Shown here: positions 62,000 through 64,000 of the stretch, piece after piece | Position numbering within the stretch: position 1 is the stretch's first letter | Layout of the letters: each line of letters starts with the position of its first letter | DNA from: Psychrobacter jeotgali | GTDB taxonomy: Bacteria > Pseudomonadota > Gammaproteobacteria > Pseudomonadales > Moraxellaceae | DNA: 64,000 nt | Assembly (NCBI RefSeq): GCF_904846315.1 | Contig: NZ_CAJHAF010000001.1 | Span: 62,001-126,000 of the forward strand | Reading direction: 5' to 3' | The notes under the pieces: model-generated | The model's input: the letters and a program-made list of their open reading frames with translations, nothing else | Databases searched by the model: none | What the model was told of the DNA's origin: nothing | Position numbers and translations under genes: made by a program

Positions 62000-63949
62000 A
62001 TGAAATTTAGAAAAGATATTAATGGCCTTAGGGCGCTTGCTGTTATCTCTGTAGTGTTATTTCACTTTAATGCGGCATGGATGCCAGGTGGCTTTGCCGG
62101 AGTTGATGTGTTTTTCGTCATCTCTGGTTTTCTAATGACAGGTATTATTTTTAGAGGTATCGAACAAGATAATTTTTCAGTTCTTAATTTTTATGTTGCT
62201 CGTGCTAATAGGATCATTCCTGCTTTAGCGCTACTTTGCTTAGTATTATTAGTATTTGGCTGGTTTTACCTCACACCCTTAGAATACAGATCATTAGGTA
62301 AACATGCCGCTAGTAGCGTAGGGTTTTTGTCTAATTTTGTCTATTGGTCAGAAGCGGGTTATTTTGATGCCGCTTCTCATGAGAAATGGCTATTACATAC
62401 TTGGTCGCTATCGGTTGAATGGCAATTTTATATTATATATCCATTAATACTCTTAGCGTTACGTAGGTTCTTATCTATAAAGGCTTTAAAGTTATTAATT
62501 ATAGTAGGCACCGTAGGTGGCTTCATCTTCTCTGCTATTGCTACTTACAAATGGCCAAGTGCATCCTACTATCTTTTTCCAATGAGAGCTTGGGAGATGA
62601 TGATAGGTGGTATCGCCTACCTTTATCCTTTTAAAGTACAAGAGAATAAAAAGCGAATTATAGAATGGACAGGTTTGATTTTAGTTATTGGCTCTTACTT
62701 TCTAATATCAGCAGAAAATCCTTGGCCTGGGTATTTAGCTATATTTCCTGTTGTAGGCTCGTTTTTAATTTTACAAGCGCAACGTGACGACAGTATAGTT
62801 ACTGGTAATGTTGTCTCTCAAAAGCTAGGCTCTTGGTCTTACTCAATCTACCTATGGCATTGGCCTTTGGTCGTTGCCATTTACTTGTTCTCACTACCTA
62901 CTTACTATATTTATATAGGTATGGCGCTTTCAGTACTGCTTGGCTTCTTAAGTTACAAATATATTGAAAAAATTAAGTTTCAAAGAAGCTTTCCTACTCT
63001 TTTAAGTTACTTAAAGAGTAAGCCAATATATATAGCGGGTATTGTTGGTATTTTAGCAGCTACCTTAGTTATAGAGGATGAGACAGTCAGAAGCTATCGT
63101 ATGTCACCTCAACAAATAGCATTTGTTGATAGTATGGAAAGAGGGAATTATGAGTGCTTTGACAAACCATACCAACATCTTATAGAGAGTGAGTTTTGCA
63201 CAGTAACGGAAGGTAAAGAGAAGCTTTTAGCTTTTGGAGACAGCCATTCCTATTCACTATTACCCGCAATTGAGAATTTAGCTAAAAATAATAAATTACA
63301 GCTTACATACACCGGATATAGTGGGTGTCCCCCTCTTGTAGATACTTATGTGAAACGGGATGACCAAGAAGAAAAGTCGTGCTATGAGTTAAATAATAAA
63401 ATAAAAGAAAATATTTTGAGTGGCGTCTACGACTATGTACTCTTATCTGCAAGATGGACATACTATACAGAAGGCAACTACGAGAATCCTGACATTCAGT
63501 TTATTTATAATGATGCCAATCAAAGTGTAAGTCAGGAAAATTCAATCGAAGTATTCAAGTCAAGTGTTAAAGAGACTTTTGCAGAGTACGCAAAAAGCGA
63601 TTCTGATATATACGTTATGCTTCAAGTACCTTTACAAGAGAATAAGCCTGATAAAATACTTTTTAATTCGTCAGAAAATAAGGCAACTAACATTGAAGAG
63701 CTAAATAGAAACTCTATTTCTACAGAAAAACATAATAATTTTCAGAAAAAGACCAATGATATAATCAATGAAGAAGCAGATCTTTATGCGAATATTAATG
63801 TTATAGACCCTACAGCTGCTATGTGTAATAAAGACAACTGTCCAGTTGGAGATATAGAAAGTTCATATTACTTTGATAATGACCATTTGTCTATTGTAGG
63901 AAGTTTGAGGCTAGAGGGTTGGTTAGAAGATACTATGATTTCTAAATGA
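62000..63949 (+). CDS. Acyltransferase-3/SGNH protein, tandem copy 3
   Basis: 649 residues. The membrane half begins identically to copy 1 and is highly similar throughout (SLSVEWQFYIIYPL near 135; PMRAWEMMIGGIAYLYP near 195). The SGNH half is again different: LAFGDSHSYSLLPAIENL near 411, YSGCPPLVDTYVKRD near 440 and DNDHLSIVGSLRLEG near 627. A Cys pair pattern (Cys near 388, 399, 442, 457) may form periplasmic disulfides. It ends 51 bases before the window edge; whether more copies follow is not visible. Confidence 0.88.
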   Translation: MKFRKDINGLRALAVISVVLFHFNAAWMPGGFAGVDVFFVISGFLMTGIIFRGIEQDNFSVLNFYVARANRIIPALALLCLVLLVFGWFYLTPLEYRSLGKHAASSVGFLSNFVYWSEAGYFDAASHEKWLLHTWSLSVEWQFYIIYPLILLALRRFLSIKALKLLIIVGTVGGFIFSAIATYKWPSASYYLFPMRAWEMMIGGIAYLYPFKVQENKKRIIEWTGLILVIGSYFLISAENPWPGYLAIFPVVGSFLILQAQRDDSIVTGNVVSQKLGSWSYSIYLWHWPLVVAIYLFSLPTYYIYIGMALSVLLGFLSYKYIEKIKFQRSFPTLLSYLKSKPIYIAGIVGILAATLVIEDETVRSYRMSPQQIAFVDSMERGNYECFDKPYQHLIESEFCTVTEGKEKLLAFGDSHSYSLLPAIENLAKNNKLQLTYTGYSGCPPLVDTYVKRDDQEEKSCYELNNKIKENILSGVYDYVLLSARWTYYTEGNYENPDIQFIYNDANQSVSQENSIEVFKSSVKETFAEYAKSDSDIYVMLQVPLQENKPDKILFNSSENKATNIEELNRNSISTEKHNNFQKKTNDIINEEADLYANINVIDPTAAMCNKDNCPVGDIESSYYFDNDHLSIVGSLRLEGWLEDTMISK

Positions 63950-64000
63950 CAAAATTATTATACTAGAAGACCAGTTTCTCAGTGGTAACCTTCTCTCCCA

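Overview
The window looks like chromosomal DNA of a Moraxellaceae gammaproteobacterium, most probably Psychrobacter. This is inferred from the moderate-to-low GC, the respiratory and NAD gene complement, and a Wza-Wzb-Wzc locus with Acinetobacter-like sugar genes. No tRNA, rRNA, IS element, phage or CRISPR array was seen. The organism name is an inference; no database was searched.

Region 1 (1-28.8 kb) is mostly housekeeping. It holds the end of the nuo operon (nuoM partial, nuoN), fpr, a hypothetical gene, a TonB-like protein, an MscS channel, phoH-ybeY, two UbiH-family hydroxylases and an OmpA-like lipoprotein. Next come two apparently frameshifted genes (a tiny lipoprotein and a HEPN/DUF3644-like protein) and lysO. 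The NAD block is nadA-nadB, divergent from a NUDIX/winged-helix regulator, followed by nadC. Matching palindromes lie in front of nadA/regulator and nadC, so the regulator probably controls both and itself. MarC, a trimethylamine monooxygenase-like enzyme, an ArgO/LysE exporter, an operon of three mutually related unknown proteins, and rluB complete this part. Two full copies of a 146-bp repeat and one fragment lie between 22.1 and 27.2 kb.

Region 2 (28.8-56 kb) is a Wzy-type capsule locus, all on the + strand. It runs wza-wzb-wzc, a PglF/WeeK-like dehydratase, wzx, a nine-gene CMP-legionaminic acid set (legB, legC, legH, legI, legG, ptmE, ptmF, legF, ptmA), an acetyltransferase, a GT52 transferase, GT4 transferases, wzy, an initiating sugar-phosphate transferase, an acetyltransferase, an aminotransferase and wzi. 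A strong terminator follows wzi. The dehydratase, aminotransferase and acetyltransferase would make a UDP-diNAc-bacillosamine type sugar. The initiating transferase would load it on undecaprenyl phosphate and the GTs extend it, with the GT52 enzyme a good candidate for adding legionaminate. Wzx flips, Wzy polymerises, and Wza/Wzc/Wzb/Wzi export and anchor. The centre (about 38.7-50.7 kb) is visibly more AT-rich than the flanks, as expected of an exchangeable serotype cassette.

Region 3 (56-64 kb) is a row of four acyltransferase-3/SGNH proteins. The last three are tandem paralogues with nearly the same membrane half and very different C-terminal halves. They probably O-acylate surface glycans.
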